A stretch of DNA of 52,095 nucleotides from IMG/VR virus record IMGVR_UViG_3300008448_000124, positions 1-52,095 of that record; one strand, given 5' to 3'. The notes under the pieces are model-generated. The model worked only from the letters and a program-made list of their open reading frames with translations, had not been told where the DNA came from and made no database searches. Shown here piece by piece: positions 39,545-49,014 of this stretch. Origin of the DNA: a virus. The first letter of the stretch is position 1. Each line of letters starts with the position of its first letter. Both the position numbers and the translations under genes were made by a program.

Positions 39545-40519
39545 TTAAGCAACTCCGCCCTGCCGTGTTCCTGTGGCGGGCCAAGTAACAAATGGGTTTC
39601 CAACAATGTAGTTACCTGCTGCCCCGCCACCCCCTCCAGTAGCTTGTGCGATAGGAGTACCGGACGGCGACGTACTGCTACCGCCAGTAGCGCCTACTGC
39701 GCCGCGCCCCCCACCAGTCCCACCGGTCCCGCCTATGACATAGCCTGCTGGGGGAGATCCTCCTGCGCCCCCAGCCCCGCCAGCAGGACTAGTACCAGTA
39801 CTACCCGGAGAACCACTAATTCTAGGATTACCGGGTGCCGCAGTTCCGCCCCCAGCACCTCCAACGCCACCATTTCTACCAGAACCACCACCCCCACCAC
39901 CACCACCTGACGCAGCAATAAGCATTGGGTTAACTTGAACTTTCTTACCGCCACCAGCACCGCCACCGCCACCGCCCCCCGCGACAGTACCATTATTAGT
40001 CACGATGGTAGGACGATTAACGTATAGTGCCGAACCCCCCGCATTTCCAACTCCTCCGGGGTAAACACCAACTGCACCTACGCTTGCACCGGCCCCGCCC
40101 GTTCCACCCATACCCTGAATTACGCCATTGTTAATGATTGTTACTGTATCGGCTGGGCTAAACGCCGATGGAACAAGCATAGCGTAAGCTGGTACGGTCG
40201 CGCTGCCAACGGTTACTCCAGCATTTACTGTGACTGTAAGGTCAGTAGACCCAGCAACATATCCCGGAGTGCGATTAGTATATACATCGTAGTTAAGTGT
40301 GTCGGCAGCGATTGTTAGCGCTACTTGCGTCCGATTAGCAGAACCGTAAAAATCGCCCAACGCAATTTGCCCGGATGTAGGAATGGCGGCGTTACCGGGG
40401 GTATTTGGAACTAGCCCTCCACCACGATAGTATTCACTAAGAGAATGGGGTACGGTGCCACCAAACTCAGTAGCAATCGTATTAATTGATATAGCTGTGC
40501 CGGGACCCGGAATTGCCAT
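39545..40519 (-). CDS. Gly-rich tail adhesin (324 aa)
   Basis: After an N-terminal attachment-like part (residues 1-65) and a beta-rich domain, residues about 140-320 are runs of Gly with motifs such as GGTGGAG, GGGGGGAGGGK and GGGAAGNYI. Gly-rich loops of this kind form the receptor-binding tips of T4-like gp38 adhesins. It may set host range. Confidence 0.72.
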   Translation of the reverse strand: MAIPGPGTAISINTIATEFGGTVPHSLSEYYRGGGLVPNTPGNAAIPTSGQIALGDFYGSANRTQVALTIAADTLNYDVYTNRTPGYVAGSTDLTVTVNAGVTVGSATVPAYAMLVPSAFSPADTVTIINNGVIQGMGGTGGAGASVGAVGVYPGGVGNAGGSALYVNRPTIVTNNGTVAGGGGGGGAGGGKKVQVNPMLIAASGGGGGGGGSGRNGGVGGAGGGTAAPGNPRISGSPGSTGTSPAGGAGGAGGSPPAGYVIGGTGGTGGGRGAVGATGGSSTSPSGTPIAQATGGGGGAAGNYIVGNPFVTWPATGTRQGGVA

Positions 40520-40535
40520 TACGTAGACTCCTTAC

Positions 40536-42191
40536 TTATACGGTTCCAAACGCTATTATGTTTCCAACAGTGGTTAAGGTACCGCCAGAATCCAAAGACA
40601 TTTTATTCACGCCAATATACGAAAAATAAATTTTAGACACGGTTTCTGTGTGAACCCCCGACTGTCCTCCTGATGTATCTATGAGTGTGTACGAAACCAC
40701 CGTATGCGTGCCCGATTGCACACCACTAGTATTAATTGCCACTCCACCACGGGTAGTTGCTACGTTGAACGTTGTGCCCGTGCTGTTTACTACCCAATAT
40801 TTTGTGCCAGCCACAAGCCCTGTTGGTAACGCGCCTGTTGTAGAAAATACAACAACATCGTTAGTGGATACCGCGCTTGATACAGTAATAACGCCGGGAG
40901 TTGCTATTGCGGTAATGCTAGTAGAAGCTACGCTCTGGGAGTTATTAACTGTATAAGTACCAGTCAACCCCGAACCAGTACCAAACCCAGTAATAGTGGT
41001 ACTGCCCGATATTCCAGTACCCGTAATTACTTGCCCAATAGATAAAGTACCACTAGCAACAGTAGTTACAGTGAGAGTTGTACCTGCATTTCCTATTGTG
41101 CCGTTATCAATGCGCCCCGTAAATGAAGCGCCACCTGTAATTGAGGCTGTTTGTGATTTACCTGTATCTGTCGATAATTCATACGTAGTGCTTGCAGAAT
41201 CAAACACGTAATAAACCGTTCCGGAAGTAATGCCGGTTGGTAACGCGCCTGTCGTAGAAAAAGAAACTGGCGTACTGTCAGCGGGCGCAACAGGTACTGT
41301 TACTACTGCGGGAGTGGCAATAGTAATAGTCGCTGTTTGGTTAGCAAATACTTCTTCTACTTCCCAGTTTTCCGTTGTTAGTTTAGTAGCGGATGGAACT
41401 TGTACAATAGCATCTGTTACAAACTTTGTAGTAGCAATTTGCTGGCCGTTAGACGCTGAATCTGGATTAACCGTAAGGCTTATTGCACTAACGGTGTGTG
41501 TGCCAATTCCAGCACCAGAAGTTTGTACTCCTGCCCCATTTACAGTCAAAGCAACATTAAACGTAGTGGTTGTTCTATTAACTACGTAATAGACGGTTCC
41601 CGGAGTAAGCCCTGTGGGTAAAGTGTCAGTAGTTGAAAAACTAACAGCAGTGCCGTTAGCAGGGGAAGTGGCTACAGTAATAACCGCTGGGTTGGCAACG
41701 CTAATAGTAGCGGTTTGTGTTGCGCCTAAATACAACGAACTTGAGCTAGAAATAGGAATAGTAAACGTATCAAACTGAGGAAGTATGTTTACTCCGTCAC
41801 ACCGAACTAGCACCGTGCTCAGGGGTGGTACCGAAACCCAAGCTCCTGCTGGTGTCGTATTGCCCAAATTTGTACTGGCATAAATAGTGGCGGTGTACGC
41901 TGATGAGGCGTTCTGAACGACATACAGTTTAGTAACCGGTGGGACATACACCGAATAATCAGCGCCTGTCGAAGTGTTTAGCGATAGCGCCGCACAACGG
42001 GATTCGTCAGCCGCGCCGTTTTGAGCAGTTAATGCTTGGTTAGCTAAAACCGTAGTAACTGACGCCAAACCAGAAATCGCGTCCTCAATAATTACCCCAA
42101 GATTATCATTGGTAATGGTGCCCCATGTACCGGTCTTCTCGCCGTTAGCAATGAGTTCGATCCGTAGATCGGTAGAATATGAACTTGGCAT
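40536..42191 (-). CDS. Tail fibre-like protein with three beta repeats (551 aa)
   Basis: The N-terminus ([20 protein letters not shown]) is common to phage fibre proteins. Three repeats of about 80 residues then follow, each with [17 protein letters not shown] or a close form, YYVVN or YWVVN, and TFNVA. The extra module ending [17 protein letters not shown] matches one in the protein at 34229. The repeats suggest a modular fibre. Confidence 0.72.
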   Translation of the reverse strand: MPSSYSTDLRIELIANGEKTGTWGTITNDNLGVIIEDAISGLASVTTVLANQALTAQNGAADESRCAALSLNTSTGADYSVYVPPVTKLYVVQNASSAYTATIYASTNLGNTTPAGAWVSVPPLSTVLVRCDGVNILPQFDTFTIPISSSSSLYLGATQTATISVANPAVITVATSPANGTAVSFSTTDTLPTGLTPGTVYYVVNRTTTTFNVALTVNGAGVQTSGAGIGTHTVSAISLTVNPDSASNGQQIATTKFVTDAIVQVPSATKLTTENWEVEEVFANQTATITIATPAVVTVPVAPADSTPVSFSTTGALPTGITSGTVYYVFDSASTTYELSTDTGKSQTASITGGASFTGRIDNGTIGNAGTTLTVTTVASGTLSIGQVITGTGISGSTTITGFGTGSGLTGTYTVNNSQSVASTSITAIATPGVITVSSAVSTNDVVVFSTTGALPTGLVAGTKYWVVNSTGTTFNVATTRGGVAINTSGVQSGTHTVVSYTLIDTSGGQSGVHTETVSKIYFSYIGVNKMSLDSGGTLTTVGNIIAFGTV

Positions 42192-42233
42192 TGTCTTTCC
42201 TTTATCGGCGTTTTAGCGCGTCAATCTCAAATT

Positions 42234-43166
42234 TTATTTCTTTTTCAGCGCCTCAACTTCAGCGCGAAGTTCTGCAATTGCAGCAAACGCCAAGGCACAC
42301 ATTTTTTCATAGTCAACCGCAAGAGTGTCGTCTTCACGTTTACGAACGGCTATTGGAAACTGTGCCTCTACATCTTGTGCAATTACGCCAAAATCAGATT
42401 TTTGAACAAAATATCCATCAGCGCCGCCACGAGATTTAATATACGCATCTTTCCAATCAAATAATTTACCACCAATAGCACAAACTTTTAACAACGCATC
42501 AGGAATGTCACGGATGTTTTCTTTCAGGGTGCGGTCTGAGGAATAATATGCTGTGACGTTGTTTGTAGCGCGGATTTCCCCGGCAGTAGCAGAACCTGCT
42601 GTACCAACGCCTAATGAATTGAATTGTACGTTCGACGATGTAGCTATATCTTGCGGGGTTGTAAGCGTGATTGAACCTGCGCCATTTGTTACAATTATTT
42701 GATTGGAAGTGCCTGTTAAAGTTGCTCTGGTTAATGTATTACCGGTGGTGTTACCAATAAGCAGTTGTCCATTGGTATAGCTTGACTGTCCTGTACCGCC
42801 TGAAACTACGTTTAATATAGCCGCAGTGTCTGGCACAATATCAGTACCGTTGGAATAAACGGAGCGTTCTGCTGGATACGTTACAAATACATCTTTGGTA
42901 CCAGCAGAAAACGTTGTCTTAGTGGGGGCACCAGCGCTTGAAGCAAGCACCGTATCGCGGGATAGCGTCGTACCTGAAGACGTATATGTACCAACACCGA
43001 CTTCCCATTCAGCAGTGCCTTGCCCTGCGATGGTGTAATACGTGGTGTTACCGTTGCCAATAACCGAAAAAGTCTGGAACCCTGTAACCGCACCACCAAG
43101 CGTAACGGTGCCTGTACCAGTAGTTATGGTGGTCTCACGTACGCGATCTGCTAGTACAAGCGCCAT
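42234..43166 (-). CDS. Tail fibre with C-terminal S74 auto-processing chaperone (310 aa)
   Basis: The N-terminal two-thirds are Thr/Gly-rich beta (GTGTVTLGGAVTGFQTF and SGGTGQSSYTNGQLLIGNTT). The last about 100 residues are a peptidase S74 chaperone: SSDRTLKENI gives the Ser-Lys dyad (S210, K215), followed by DFGVIAQDVEAQFP and DYEKMCALAFAAI. It should guide trimer folding and cleave itself off. Catalysis is assumed from the motif. Confidence 0.88.
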   Translation of the reverse strand: MALVLADRVRETTITTGTGTVTLGGAVTGFQTFSVIGNGNTTYYTIAGQGTAEWEVGVGTYTSSGTTLSRDTVLASSAGAPTKTTFSAGTKDVFVTYPAERSVYSNGTDIVPDTAAILNVVSGGTGQSSYTNGQLLIGNTTGNTLTRATLTGTSNQIIVTNGAGSITLTTPQDIATSSNVQFNSLGVGTAGSATAGEIRATNNVTAYYSSDRTLKENIRDIPDALLKVCAIGGKLFDWKDAYIKSRGGADGYFVQKSDFGVIAQDVEAQFPIAVRKREDDTLAVDYEKMCALAFAAIAELRAEVEALKKK

Positions 43167-43169
43167 TGT

Positions 43170-44438
43170 TTATACCGTGTTTATTTTATTCCACGTAGTG
43201 CCGGGATCGGTATCAAGTTCACCCCAAGACGCACCACCCGCCGTATTCATATTTTGCCAAGTATCAATTTGATTGTCATCTATTAAAGCCCAACCTGTTC
43301 CGCCATTTGAATTAAATACTTGCCAATTTGGATTTTGCGCATCGTTAATTAACTCCCACAGATATCGCGCAAAGTTAACATCATAAAAACTAACTTGTTC
43401 TTGCAACGAAACTATGAAACTTGCTGCCGCCGTATTTGTATCTGTTGCCTCAACCGTTTCACTTTGTACGGCTACGAACGTTGTTATTACTGAATCTTCT
43501 GCGTTTAACTGCCCGAGTTCGCTAATGTTTGCAATAAACGTTGCCGCTGCAATTTCGGTACTCGTAGCCGTTATAGATTCATCATTACTAGCCCTGTAAA
43601 TAATACTGGCTTGTGAAGAATCGACAACCTGCGCGGTTTCACTTTGCCCTGCAACAAAAGTAACTACTGCGGTAATTGGGTCTCCAAGTTGCGATAACTC
43701 CGACACAACTGCTGCAAAGTCTGTTTGTAAAGCATAAGCATCGGACAGCACGACTGACTCAGACACCGCAGAAACAAACACCGCCGCTGCCGCTTCAGTA
43801 CTGCTTACTTCTATTGTTTCATCTTGGTTAACAAAAAATACGTTAAATGTATCCTGTGTTTCTACTACCTGCACCGTTTCATCTAAACTAACAAGATAGC
43901 TTGCTGTTGCAGTATTTACAGCATTAAACTCAACTATCTCAACAACATCCTCATCAAACTGGAAGTTGCCGTAATACTCGTCGCTAAACTGCACTGTTTC
44001 AGACATCAGCCCGACAAACGCTGCTTGCGCCTCTTCGGTGCTATTTACATAAACCGTTTCGTTTACTGCTACGTTACCAACATAAATACTGTCTTGCGTA
44101 TCAGATAATTGCGCCGTTTCTGATACAACCCCTGCCGCAACGAAGCTTGCGGTTTCAGCCGCAAAGAAAAACCCGGACTCCGCTACTACCCCAGCAAATG
44201 TTGCTACTACTGTTTGGCTATCTGAAAGCTGCGCGGTTTCTGAAATTAACCCAAGCCCCGTATAGGCCCGATTTACTGAATCTGATGCGCGTGCTGTTTC
44301 AGATTGCACCACATTAAGCACTGCTGCTACTACTGTTTGTGTATGCGATAGCTGAGACGTTTCAGATACAACAACATTAAACGTTAATCCACCCAACGAG
44401 GAAAACGGCGCTTGCGAGAAAGTACTTATACCAAACAT
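43170..44438 (-). CDS. Tail protein made of about 17 repeats of 20 residues (422 aa)
   Basis: After residue 15 the protein is a chain of units of about 20 residues. Each starts SET, DET, SES or NET, has QLSD or a similar turn at positions 5-8, and ends in FVAVV-like residues. The last 60 residues change to Trp repeats (WELINDAQNPNWQ, WALIDDNQIDTWQNMN, WGELDTDPGTTWNKIN). Such repeat proteins can be tape-like, fibre or baseplate parts; the exact role is unknown. Confidence 0.75.
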   Translation of the reverse strand: MFGISTFSQAPFSSLGGLTFNVVVSETSQLSHTQTVVAAVLNVVQSETARASDSVNRAYTGLGLISETAQLSDSQTVVATFAGVVAESGFFFAAETASFVAAGVVSETAQLSDTQDSIYVGNVAVNETVYVNSTEEAQAAFVGLMSETVQFSDEYYGNFQFDEDVVEIVEFNAVNTATASYLVSLDETVQVVETQDTFNVFFVNQDETIEVSSTEAAAAVFVSAVSESVVLSDAYALQTDFAAVVSELSQLGDPITAVVTFVAGQSETAQVVDSSQASIIYRASNDESITATSTEIAAATFIANISELGQLNAEDSVITTFVAVQSETVEATDTNTAAASFIVSLQEQVSFYDVNFARYLWELINDAQNPNWQVFNSNGGTGWALIDDNQIDTWQNMNTAGGASWGELDTDPGTTWNKINTV

Positions 44439-44451
44439 GCGCCGTTACCTT

Positions 44452-44628
44452 TTAATCATTTGTCAGTTGCGCCTCATCAAACCAACGAGATTGCACTACA
44501 CCGTTAACGTCAGTCCACGAAATCAAATACTGAACGTTGCCGTCCTCATCCATACGCATTGACTCTACTGGACCTTCTGGAATAACAGCGACTAACTTAA
44601 CGTTATCGCCTTTTTTAAAGTTTGCCAT
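44452..44628 (-). CDS. Small YodC/DUF2158-like protein (58 aa)
   Basis: A small beta protein starting FKKGDNVKLVAVIPEG and ending VQSRWFDEAQLTND. The KGD-V and SRWFD-L signature resembles the YodC family (DUF2158). It fits neatly between tail genes, with TAACGGAGACATT before the ATG. Function unknown. Confidence 0.6.
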   Translation of the reverse strand: MANFKKGDNVKLVAVIPEGPVESMRMDEDGNVQYLISWTDVNGVVQSRWFDEAQLTND

Positions 44629-44638
44629 AATGTCTCCG

Positions 44639-45211
44639 TTATACCGCGTCAGCGTTGAATGTGTATGTGACGTTTAACGTATCGCCAAGCGCTACAATCT
44701 TGTCACCACCAGTAAAGTTACCTTCGGAAAACAAAACGCCAGAAGTGCCTGTGGATACTGTAGTCAAGAACGCGCCAGCAACCGTACCACCTGCACCAGA
44801 AATTGTGTATACAGATTGCGACGCAGAGTTACTAATTACTGAGGGGTCTGCTGTTGTAGCCGTACCAAAAGTTACTAACTTTCGATTACCTGTGTAGTTT
44901 GTGAACTCAGTCCACGCTTTGGAAGCCAGCGTATCCGTAGCGGCATATGTCACGCCCGCGCCGGGGCCTGTTACCAGACCTAGATACCAAGCAGCGGTGT
45001 AACCCGAGCCTTTAAAAAACTGTGTATTTAAGTCTTGCAAACCCTCATTAACGACAAGATTGTGGAACTCGTCCGCCCATTTCTGATTGCCGTCGGCATC
45101 AAAGCAAGTGACTTTAAACACACCACCAAAACCGCCACGCTCTTGTTCTTGCGAGGGCTTGCCTACGCCAGCCTGAACGGTTTCACCCATAGTAGATTTT
45201 GCAATAGGCAT
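44639..45211 (-). CDS. Virion structural protein (190 aa)
   Basis: A beta-rich protein with KVTCFDADGNQKWADEFHNL and VVNEGLQDLNTQFFKGSGYT, then strands with many Thr and Ser. The layout matches small phage structural proteins of unknown position. TAAGAGGTC lies before the ATG. Confidence 0.7.
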   Translation of the reverse strand: MPIAKSTMGETVQAGVGKPSQEQERGGFGGVFKVTCFDADGNQKWADEFHNLVVNEGLQDLNTQFFKGSGYTAAWYLGLVTGPGAGVTYAATDTLASKAWTEFTNYTGNRKLVTFGTATTADPSVISNSASQSVYTISGAGGTVAGAFLTTVSTGTSGVLFSEGNFTGGDKIVALGDTLNVTYTFNADAV

Positions 45212-45220
45212 AATGACCTC

Positions 45221-45652
45221 TTAAGGAAAACGAATTAGTGCCGTCGTAGCTGAATTAACAGGCATAGTGACGGTGTTGCTTGTACTGCTAAAAATTTTAT
45301 CTGCACCAAAGTCCAAAACCGCTACTGATTTATTACCCTGCGTGACGTTGTAGATTAAAGCCCCACGAGCCGTAAAGCTGGCACCGGGCCAAGACACATC
45401 AGCGAAGTCTACGTACACAGTGCCAGCGTTAGGACCTGTTGTTTCTGTGCCTATTGTTGCGCCGGTAACTATCACACCCCCTGCCGTATACCCTGTTCCA
45501 ACAACTTCATTTGCAACCGTATACGCAGTAGTCAACGGACCAATATCAGAGAACGCGGTATACAACGCCATATAAAGCGTATCAGTTGCCAAGTTCTGCC
45601 CCGCTTGGAGCATCTCTTGTTTAAAGCTATTTGTCAGTCCTTGCTGAATCAC
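45221..45652 (-). CDS. Virion structural protein (143 aa)
   Basis: A short N-terminal helix (IQQGLTNSFKQEMLQAGQNL), then a beta region with FADVSWPGASFTARGALIYN and VTMPVNSATTALIRF. It resembles small phage structural proteins seen beside adaptors. It overlaps the gene upstream by four bases. Confidence 0.7.
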   Translation of the reverse strand: MIQQGLTNSFKQEMLQAGQNLATDTLYMALYTAFSDIGPLTTAYTVANEVVGTGYTAGGVIVTGATIGTETTGPNAGTVYVDFADVSWPGASFTARGALIYNVTQGNKSVAVLDFGADKIFSSTSNTVTMPVNSATTALIRFP

Positions 45653-46368
45653 GGATTCACCTTAATCTTAGCCTGACCATCACGGTAAGCATCACCGCGC
45701 TCAAGACCTGTACCCAGACGATTCAACTGACCCATAGCTTCCTGATACTTCTTCTCGTACTGCGCGATCAAATCAACTTCGCCTTTTAAGAAGGTATAGG
45801 CTTCTACCAACGTGCCGTACAACAGCACAGGATCGTAATTGTCTCCCAACCAAGTACGCCCAGTTGCCGCGACTGTAATTGATTCAGGGTAGTAGTAGTA
45901 ATGCAGTTCTACATCGTAAGCAGCATCAGGCGTAGGAGCCAAGATAAAACTTAATTCGTCTGTGACAACACCGGATGCAACAGTGGGGCCAAACAAAGCA
46001 TAGTAATGAGGAAGTCCCTCATCAGTTGCGCTGGGGTACGCAGCACGCATAAAGTTTACGTCTTTGTTTAGTAAAAATTCGTAATTACCGTTACCGTCAA
46101 TAACAGCCATGGAAAATACGGACAGAAAATCGGTTGGGCAAGATAAGTATTTATTACTAGCCGATGTTAAGCCGGTGACGTTCTTGCGCAACGGCGGAAT
46201 CTGTACTGTGTTGTATACACGGTCTTCGGCTTGCTTGATGAACGTATTGATCTGGTCAGTGCCGTCAGACGTAGTTGTGCCTGTACCTGCTACGTTCGTC
46301 CACGTATTCAACGGGAAGTCGTTTTGCAGGTAGTTCTTAACGTCAATGAACAGTTCGGTATACGTCAT
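45649..46368 (-). CDS. Phage head-tail adaptor-like protein (239 aa)
   Basis: N-terminal helices (FIDVKNYLQNDFPL and INTFIKQAEDRVYNTVQIPP), then LSCPTDFLSVFSMAVIDGNG and a C-terminal helical bundle (LVEAYTFLKGEVDLIAQYEK). The pattern matches the phage adaptor family (T7 gp11-like) that joins the portal to the tail. The layout is distantly similar to the protein at 47211. Confidence 0.7.
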   Translation of the reverse strand: MTYTELFIDVKNYLQNDFPLNTWTNVAGTGTTTSDGTDQINTFIKQAEDRVYNTVQIPPLRKNVTGLTSASNKYLSCPTDFLSVFSMAVIDGNGNYEFLLNKDVNFMRAAYPSATDEGLPHYYALFGPTVASGVVTDELSFILAPTPDAAYDVELHYYYYPESITVAATGRTWLGDNYDPVLLYGTLVEAYTFLKGEVDLIAQYEKKYQEAMGQLNRLGTGLERGDAYRDGQAKIKVNP

Positions 46369-46370
46369 GA

Positions 46371-46634
46371 TTAACCCATCGGACCGCGAGCCATTACGCC
46401 CTTAGTTGCAGCGCCAGTGCCGCGAATCTTGATGCCAGTTGTCTTTGCTGGTTTGATGTTGCCTTTGTTGACTGTGCCTACGCCAACATTCAGGCTATCC
46501 ATATGGCCTACACCAGAAATCTCGTTCTGTGCAGACTGTGCCGTAATTTTTTTACCGTCCATGGTATGTGGCTCCGCGTAAACAGCAGCTTGGCCTACTT
46601 CTTTGCCGCCCTGCTTATGTGAAAATTTAGCCAT
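46371..46634 (-). CDS. Small basic structural protein (87 aa)
   Basis: Gly/Lys-rich and short (MAKFSHKQGGKEVGQAAVYA, then INKG-like and GIKIRGTGAATKG). It has low complexity and no recognised domain. It lies in the run of lysine-rich virion genes. Confidence 0.6.
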   Translation of the reverse strand: MAKFSHKQGGKEVGQAAVYAEPHTMDGKKITAQSAQNEISGVGHMDSLNVGVGTVNKGNIKPAKTTGIKIRGTGAATKGVMARGPMG

Positions 46635-46636
46635 GA

Positions 46637-46792
46637 TTAGCCCGATTTTTGATTAGCGACTCGTGCCAGATTGCGCCCCATGGCCTTCATTTGCTCAGAG
46701 GTAACACCGCCCTTAGCCATCTTCTTGGCACCGTGCATACGCTTCTCGTGGGCCTTGACTTCCGCCTTGGCGACTTTTTTCATATTATCCAT
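46637..46792 (-). CDS. Small lysine-rich protein (51 aa)
   Basis: ATG at 46792, preceded by TAGGAGTTGAC. The sequence is helical and basic: MKKVAKAEVKAHEKRMHGAK, then KMAKGGVTSEQMKAMGRNLA. The AKKMAKGG piece recalls the KKxxxGG modules in the neighbouring virion proteins. It is packed tightly between two genes. Confidence 0.68.
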   Translation of the reverse strand: MDNMKKVAKAEVKAHEKRMHGAKKMAKGGVTSEQMKAMGRNLARVANQKSG

Positions 46793-46800
46793 GTCAACTC

Positions 46801-47208
46801 CTATGTAATCGTTACTATACCCACTACACTCCTAGAGCCCAAGGCATTTGGCGTCAAGCTTGCGTCATTTGCACTTGACCCACCAACCGGTGCCCAACCC
46901 CACTGAAATACCCGACTACCGCCCGACGGGTCCCCAAAGTCTGTATTTAGCGTAAGCTGCAAACCTGTATAGCCTGCCTGCCTGTAGCTGTTATCTGGTC
47001 TTGGCTCCCGTACCGCTTGGGGGTCTTGCACCGGATACATGCCTAATTGTAACTGGGGTTGGTCCGGTTCCCAACACGTTGGGCATACTTTAATGCTGAC
47101 CTGTTTGGTCTTAATAATGAGCTTTTTCAGGACCTTCAGCTTAAACCGAAATCCGCACCGATCACATTCCGCAATCGAGTTTTTAGCTGAACTGAACCTG
47201 TTACCCAT
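46801..47208 (-). CDS. Zinc-ribbon structural protein (135 aa)
   Basis: Two CxxC pairs, CDRCGF (about residues 15-20) and CPTCW (about 42-46), make a zinc ribbon. The remainder is Gly/Thr-rich beta. It lies between the adaptor-like protein and lysine-rich genes. Confidence 0.7.
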   Translation of the reverse strand: MGNRFSSAKNSIAECDRCGFRFKLKVLKKLIIKTKQVSIKVCPTCWEPDQPQLQLGMYPVQDPQAVREPRPDNSYRQAGYTGLQLTLNTDFGDPSGGSRVFQWGWAPVGGSSANDASLTPNALGSRSVVGIVTIT

Positions 47209-47210
47209 CG

Positions 47211-47954
47211 TTACGAGATAAAGTACTCACGTGGGACCAACCGATCCGGGGCCTTTTCCCGGTCTTCTGACGCCGCCAAGTCCCAAGCCTCGTCATACAT
47301 CATCTTCAACGCCATTACTCGATCAGGTGCCACCTCGGGCTTCTTCACTGCCAGCATATACGCAAGCCCCGCCACCAAACAGTTTTGAAAGCGAAACGGA
47401 ATATCAATTACGTTTGTGCCCGTCCCAGCGTCATATATGCGCTTCAGACGCCAGTAATAAAAAACGTAGTACGGCTGTAGGGTTGTACCTTGGTCAGGCG
47501 CAGGCCACACATTAATCTGAGGATGCTTTGGTGTAGCCGCATTTGAGGCGATCTTTTGCCCTGACTGGCGATTAATCCAGACCTGAATCGGACGGCCTTG
47601 GGCCAGCTTGTTGGGGATAGTTGAGTAGGTCGAGACGCTGATTCGGGTAATGTTTAAATCCGTTTGGTTAGGACCCTGTCCGGAATCAGTGCGAATAACA
47701 TGTTCAATAAGATCAACGGTATCATCAGGTAAATCATATGTAGTCACCCCTTGCGCCAGATTAATTGACCCTTGCTCAATGGTCCACAGGTTAATACCCC
47801 GGTTTGCCCACTCCCCAATCAGGAAGTTCATGCTTCGCCGTATTGTCCGAAAGTCATAACCCGTACGCAACTCCAGACCGCAACGCTCAAACGCCTCTTC
47901 GAATATCTCGTTAAGGTCAGGGTTAAACGCGGTTGTGTCTGTTGAATAGGCCAT
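47211..47954 (-). CDS. Tail/adaptor-like structural protein (247 aa)
   Basis: Helices (LNEIFEEAFERCGLELRTGY, then RRSMNFLIGEWANRGINLWT), followed by TYDLPDDTVDLIEHVIRTDS, beta strands (INVWPAPD) and C-terminal helices. The same order of elements occurs in the gene at 45649, so both may belong to one adaptor-like fold. It is probably part of the head-tail junction. Confidence 0.65.
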   Translation of the reverse strand: MAYSTDTTAFNPDLNEIFEEAFERCGLELRTGYDFRTIRRSMNFLIGEWANRGINLWTIEQGSINLAQGVTTYDLPDDTVDLIEHVIRTDSGQGPNQTDLNITRISVSTYSTIPNKLAQGRPIQVWINRQSGQKIASNAATPKHPQINVWPAPDQGTTLQPYYVFYYWRLKRIYDAGTGTNVIDIPFRFQNCLVAGLAYMLAVKKPEVAPDRVMALKMMYDEAWDLAASEDREKAPDRLVPREYFIS

Positions 47955-47957
47955 GGT

Positions 47958-48131
47958 CTACTTCATCTTTTTTAGGGTCTGGGCAAGTCTTGCTCTCTGC
48001 CCCAATTTGCCGGGCTTTTTCGCAGCGGCAGCAAGTTTCTTTGCCGGGATGGGCTTTCCCTCTTTTGCGCCAAGCTGAGCACGAAGGGCACCGGGTTTCT
48101 TGATTGCCTTTTGTATCCATTTTTCAGCCAT
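47958..48131 (-). CDS. Small basic phage protein (57 aa)
   Basis: The protein begins MAEKWIQKAIKKPGALRAQL and contains PAKKLAAAAKKPGKLGQRAR and then LAQTLKKMK. This pattern recurs in phage genomes as a small basic protein, perhaps an internal head protein. It overlaps the gene upstream in transcription by one base (stop TGA and ATG). A longer open frame at 47923-48120 in another phase is a shadow. Confidence 0.8.
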   Translation of the reverse strand: MAEKWIQKAIKKPGALRAQLGAKEGKPIPAKKLAAAAKKPGKLGQRARLAQTLKKMK

Positions 48132-48364
48132 CACCTATACCCCGCTGTTTTCTTGGCTATACCCTTGGGTTGGGCTACGAACTGCTTACCCTTTGCTTTC
48201 CCTGTTCGCTTTGCCCTCGTGGTGGCGGCATACTCTGCTGGGCTTAACGCCTTGATCGCCTTTTCCGGGAGATACCTCTCGCCGGTCTTTGACGATGGCT
48301 TTCCGCTTTTGGTTCGCCATTTCTGGTCTCCCCATGACTTCAAGCTTTTCTGTGGTGCCTTCAT
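48131..48364 (-). CDS. Small basic phage protein (77 aa)
   Basis: Basic and conserved-looking: MKAPQKSLKSWGDQKWRTKS, then PSSKTGERYLPEKAIKAL and TRAKRTGKAKGKQFV. Proteins of this pattern occur in phages and plasmids, perhaps DUF5872 (not certain). It overlaps both neighbours, as in the rest of the operon. Confidence 0.75.
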   Translation of the reverse strand: MKAPQKSLKSWGDQKWRTKSGKPSSKTGERYLPEKAIKALSPAEYAATTRAKRTGKAKGKQFVAQPKGIAKKTAGYR

Positions 48365-49014
48365 ATTAGTCTAGTGTTTTTCCGGTTTACGTCCGTTTTT
48401 TCAACGCCAGAACTCTTACCTGCTTGCAGCGATTTTAAGTCTTTCAGGTGGTCTGAACCAACAAAATAAACACCTTTTGGTTGCGACAAAAGCCACAGGT
48501 CTCGGTGCTTGTTTGCCTTGTCTGCCATCTTCTTTGCTGGTGTGCTGCCAGACTCCCACATGTCCTTTTCGCCACTGCTTATAAAAGCTGCCACATTTTC
48601 TCTTGTCGCCTCTGCCTTACTGTCTTTCAAGTACGTCCCGCCCATTTCTTTCAAAAAAGCGGTCAACGTATCGGCATCAAACTTACGACTTTTAAAATAC
48701 CCGTACTGCCCCTGCGTTTTAAGCAGCCGGTCAAAAATGGTACCGGGACCGGGAAGTATTTCTTTCTGTTCGTTTACTGCTGTGTTTGTAAAAATAACAA
48801 ACAAAAACTCTTTTGGGTATCCTTTTACATCTTTTGCCAGTAGATCATCCCATGAGCCTTGATACTTAACCCCCGGCACTCGGTCATCCCCGCTACCCTC
48901 ATACCAAGCCCCGTACTTACCTATGGCCGCTTTGGCTTCTGGCGGTACTGCTACGCCTTTACCATGTACCTGACCAATAAATATCAAGTCAGGACGAACG
49001 CGCAGCACACTCAT
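48361..49014 (-). CDS. Hypothetical virion-region protein (217 aa)
   Basis: Alpha/beta protein with RPDLIFIGQVHGKGVAVPPE, EFLFVIFTNTAVNEQKEILP and a basic C-terminal tail (KSSGVEKTDVNRKNTRLI). No family is recognised. It overlaps both neighbours. Confidence 0.7.
   Translation of the reverse strand: MSVLRVRPDLIFIGQVHGKGVAVPPEAKAAIGKYGAWYEGSGDDRVPGVKYQGSWDDLLAKDVKGYPKEFLFVIFTNTAVNEQKEILPGPGTIFDRLLKTQGQYGYFKSRKFDADTLTAFLKEMGGTYLKDSKAEATRENVAAFISSGEKDMWESGSTPAKKMADKANKHRDLWLLSQPKGVYFVGSDHLKDLKSLQAGKSSGVEKTDVNRKNTRLI

Noticed and set aside
47923-48120. 65-residue Cys-rich open frame
   Set aside because: It lies in another phase over the 57-residue gene at 47958, which has a recurrent phage protein pattern and overlaps its neighbour neatly. 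The Cys-rich frame is a shadow.
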